Source: Caballeronia calidae (GTDB taxonomy: Bacteria > Pseudomonadota > Gammaproteobacteria > Burkholderiales > Burkholderiaceae). From it: 64,000 bases of DNA. Positions 62,477-64,000 of the stretch are shown piece after piece. The DNA is taken from positions 1 through 64,000 of the forward strand of contig NZ_FCOX02000034.1 of the NCBI RefSeq assembly GCF_900044055.2. Reading direction: 5' to 3'. The position numbers and the translations under genes are program-made. Below the pieces are notes generated by a model. It ran no database searches and was not told the origin of the DNA. It saw nothing but the letters and a program-made list of their open reading frames with translations. The first letter of the stretch is position 1; every line of letters begins with the position of its first letter.

Positions 62477-63424
62477 TCAGCGCCGATCCGCCGCGCCGAG
62501 CATCAGAATGCGCTGCGCCATGCGCAGGTTCGCATAGTCGATCATCTTGCCGTCGACGGACACCGCGCCGCGTCCGTCGGCTTCCGCCTGCTGCATCGCG
62601 TCGACGACGCGGGCCGCGAACGCGAGTTCTTCCGGCGACGGCGTGAACGCGCCGCGCGTCGCCTCAATCTGCGAGGGGTGAATCACTTGCTTGCCGTCGA
62701 AACCGAGCGCCGCCGCTTTCTCCGCCCACGCGCGCGTGAGCGTTTCATCGCGATACGCGCCGCATGGGCCGTCGATCGCGCGCAGCCCGAAGGCGCGCGC
62801 GGCGACGAGCACACGCATCATCGGATAAGCGAAGAGATCGAGCGGCGTTTCGACATGGCGTTCACCCACGAGCGACGTCTGCCGATAACCCGCCGGCGAG
62901 CCGCCGATCTCCGCACTGCGCGCGCCGATGGAACCCGCGAAATCGCCGACGCCCAGATGCAGCGCCGCGATGCGCGTGCTGCTTTGCGCGAGCGCTTCGA
63001 CCATCACGAGGCCGAGCGCGGTTTCGATCAGCAGGTCGATGGCGAGCGGCGCCGTGCGCGCATTGCCTTCGGCGCTGTCGATCATGCGCGTGATCGCTTC
63101 GATATGCGCGGGACGTTCGGCCTTCGGCACGATGATGGAATCGAGCCGCGCGATGGGCGCGAGCGCGCGGATCTCTTCCTCGATATGACGGCTGCCGTAT
63201 GCATTCACGCGCACTAGCATGGTCTTCGTGCCCCAGTCGAGTTCACGCAGCGCGCTTGTTGCGCCTTGCAGCGCTTCGGCTTTTTCCGACTCGGGCACGG
63301 CGTCTTCGAGATCGAGAAACACCGCATCCGCCGATGAGCGCGCAGCCGATTCCACATGACGCCTGCGATTCGCGGGCACCGCGAGCACGGTGCGCGTCAG
63401 GCGATATTCATTTGCGTCACTCAT
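62477..63424 (-). CDS. HpcH/HpaI aldolase - CitE-like (malyl/citramalyl-CoA lyase type)
   Basis: 315 residues, TIM barrel of the CitE/Mcl family: RTVLAVPANRRRHVESAARS, VFLDLEDAVPESEKAEA with metal-binding acidic residues, LLIETALGLVMVEALAQSS with the metal-binding glutamate, LHLGVGDFAGSIG and the C-terminal KQVIHPSQIE. It probably cleaves or forms a beta-hydroxyacyl-CoA. Its start overlaps the CoA-transferase stop by 4 bases (ATGA), so acyl-CoA made by the transferase is its likely substrate. Confidence 0.9.
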   Translation of the reverse strand: MSDANEYRLTRTVLAVPANRRRHVESAARSSADAVFLDLEDAVPESEKAEALQGATSALRELDWGTKTMLVRVNAYGSRHIEEEIRALAPIARLDSIIVPKAERPAHIEAITRMIDSAEGNARTAPLAIDLLIETALGLVMVEALAQSSTRIAALHLGVGDFAGSIGARSAEIGGSPAGYRQTSLVGERHVETPLDLFAYPMMRVLVAARAFGLRAIDGPCGAYRDETLTRAWAEKAAALGFDGKQVIHPSQIEATRGAFTPSPEELAFAARVVDAMQQAEADGRGAVSVDGKMIDYANLRMAQRILMLGAADRR

Positions 63425-64000
63425 GCGGTGCTCCGTTTGCCGAGGCGCAGTTCATCGAGCACGCTTTGCGTGTGTTCGCCGACTGCGGGAATCGGCTTCA
63501 TCACCGGTTCGACGCCGGGAATCGTGATCGCGGGCAGGAACATCGTGAGCGGTCCGGTCGGCGAGCCGACTTCACGCGTGCGCTTGCGTGCATTGACTTG
63601 CGGATGATCGACGAATTCTTCCACCGAATTCATGCGCGCGTTGGCGATCGCGGCGCGGTCGAGGCGCGCGAGCACGTCGTCGCTGGTCCACGCGGAGAAA
63701 CGCGCTTCGATCAGCGCTTCGAGCGCATCGCGATTGGCGAGGCGCTGCGGATTGCTGTTGAAGCGCGCATCGACGGCGATGCTTTTATCGCCGAGCACGA
63801 CATCGCAGAACGACAGCCACTCGCGTTCGTTCTGAATGCCGAAGAAGATGCTGCGACCGTCGCCGGTGCGGAACGGGCCATATGGAGCGATGGTCGCGTG
63901 ACGCATGCCGTTGCGCTTGAGCGGCTTGCCGCTGCCCGTCACGTAGTACGCGGGATAGCTCATCCACTCCGTCATCGAATCGAAGAGCGACACTTCGAAC
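63421..64000 (-). CDS. CaiB/BaiF family (class III) CoA-transferase, 3' part
   Basis: 193 codons of the C-terminal part; the gene continues past 64000. Family features: SLFDSMTEWMSYPAYYVTGS, the conserved segment APYGPFRTGDGRSIFFG, a helical domain with DDVLARLDRAAIANARMNSV, and the end VGEHTQSVLDELRLG. The catalytic aspartate lies in the missing N-terminal half. Class III enzymes move CoA between carboxylic acids. It forms a two-gene unit with the CitE-like lyase, possibly for itaconate, citramalate or methylmalate-type acids. Confidence 0.88.
   Translation of the reverse strand, partial: FEVSLFDSMTEWMSYPAYYVTGSGKPLKRNGMRHATIAPYGPFRTGDGRSIFFGIQNEREWLSFCDVVLGDKSIAVDARFNSNPQRLANRDALEALIEARFSAWTSDDVLARLDRAAIANARMNSVEEFVDHPQVNARKRTREVGSPTGPLTMFLPAITIPGVEPVMKPIPAVGEHTQSVLDELRLGKRSTA

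Noticed and set aside
1-64000. tRNA, rRNA, riboswitch or CRISPR features
   Set aside because: No cloverleaf, rRNA core, known riboswitch motif or regular repeat-spacer pattern was recognised by eye; a covariance-model search was not possible.

Overview
The window is GC-rich, gene-dense bacterial DNA. It encodes a Gram-negative aerobe or facultative nitrate respirer with quinol oxidase, cytochrome c maturation system I, Nap and Nar. Gene content and protein style (many IclR, LacI and LuxR regulators, NarK1/NarK2 in tandem, napEDABC joined to ccm) fit Burkholderiaceae, most likely Caballeronia or Paraburkholderia; this is a judgement from sequence style, not a database search. No rRNA, tRNA, CRISPR array, transposase or phage module was seen.

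Layout. 1-16 kb is a mosaic of small accessory units: the start of a sugar ABC transporter under a ROK repressor, methionine sulfoxide reductase, a stand-alone sugar-binding protein, an FAH-family enzyme with a divergent IclR regulator, stress and signalling singletons, a degenerate UbiB-like protein, and a cupin-MFS-SDR-IclR catabolic operon. 16-20 kb is the cytochrome bo quinol oxidase operon cyoABCD on the minus strand. 20.3-32.4 kb on the plus strand is the membrane-bound nitrate respiration block narK1-narK2-narGHJI-narXL, followed by a nitronate monooxygenase. 33.9-44.6 kb on the minus strand is one tightly packed 14-gene unit, napEDABC-ccmABCDEFGHI, with many 4-base ATGA overlaps and a 42-residue CcmD. 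45-54.5 kb holds singletons: zinc alcohol dehydrogenase, TetR regulator with palindromic operators, a tandem-domain glycosyltransferase-like protein, an alpha/beta-hydrolase-LuxR fusion, an AurF-like diiron protein, YcgR and MarC. 54.6-59 kb is a pentonate-type sugar-acid operon (IlvD/Edd dehydratase plus RraA-like protein) with two LacI-type operators and a LacI regulator. 59-64 kb holds a histidine phosphatase, NudC, a GST-like protein, an SDR, and a CitE-like lyase coupled to a CoA-transferase that runs off the end.

How it fits together. NarK1/2 import nitrate and export nitrite, NarGHI and NapABC reduce nitrate at the membrane and in the periplasm, NarX/NarL sense it, and the ccm genes make the c-type haem proteins NapB and NapC. 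The oppositely oriented cyo operon supplies aerobic quinol oxidation. A near-consensus FNR/ANR box lies between cyoA and narK1.

The most unusual structure is non-coding. The whole gap between the RraA-like gene and its LacI regulator (57141-58022) is an inverted-repeat element. It has matching 15-bp ends, an inner 630-bp palindrome made of two 255-bp arms, and two further partial copies of its arm module.
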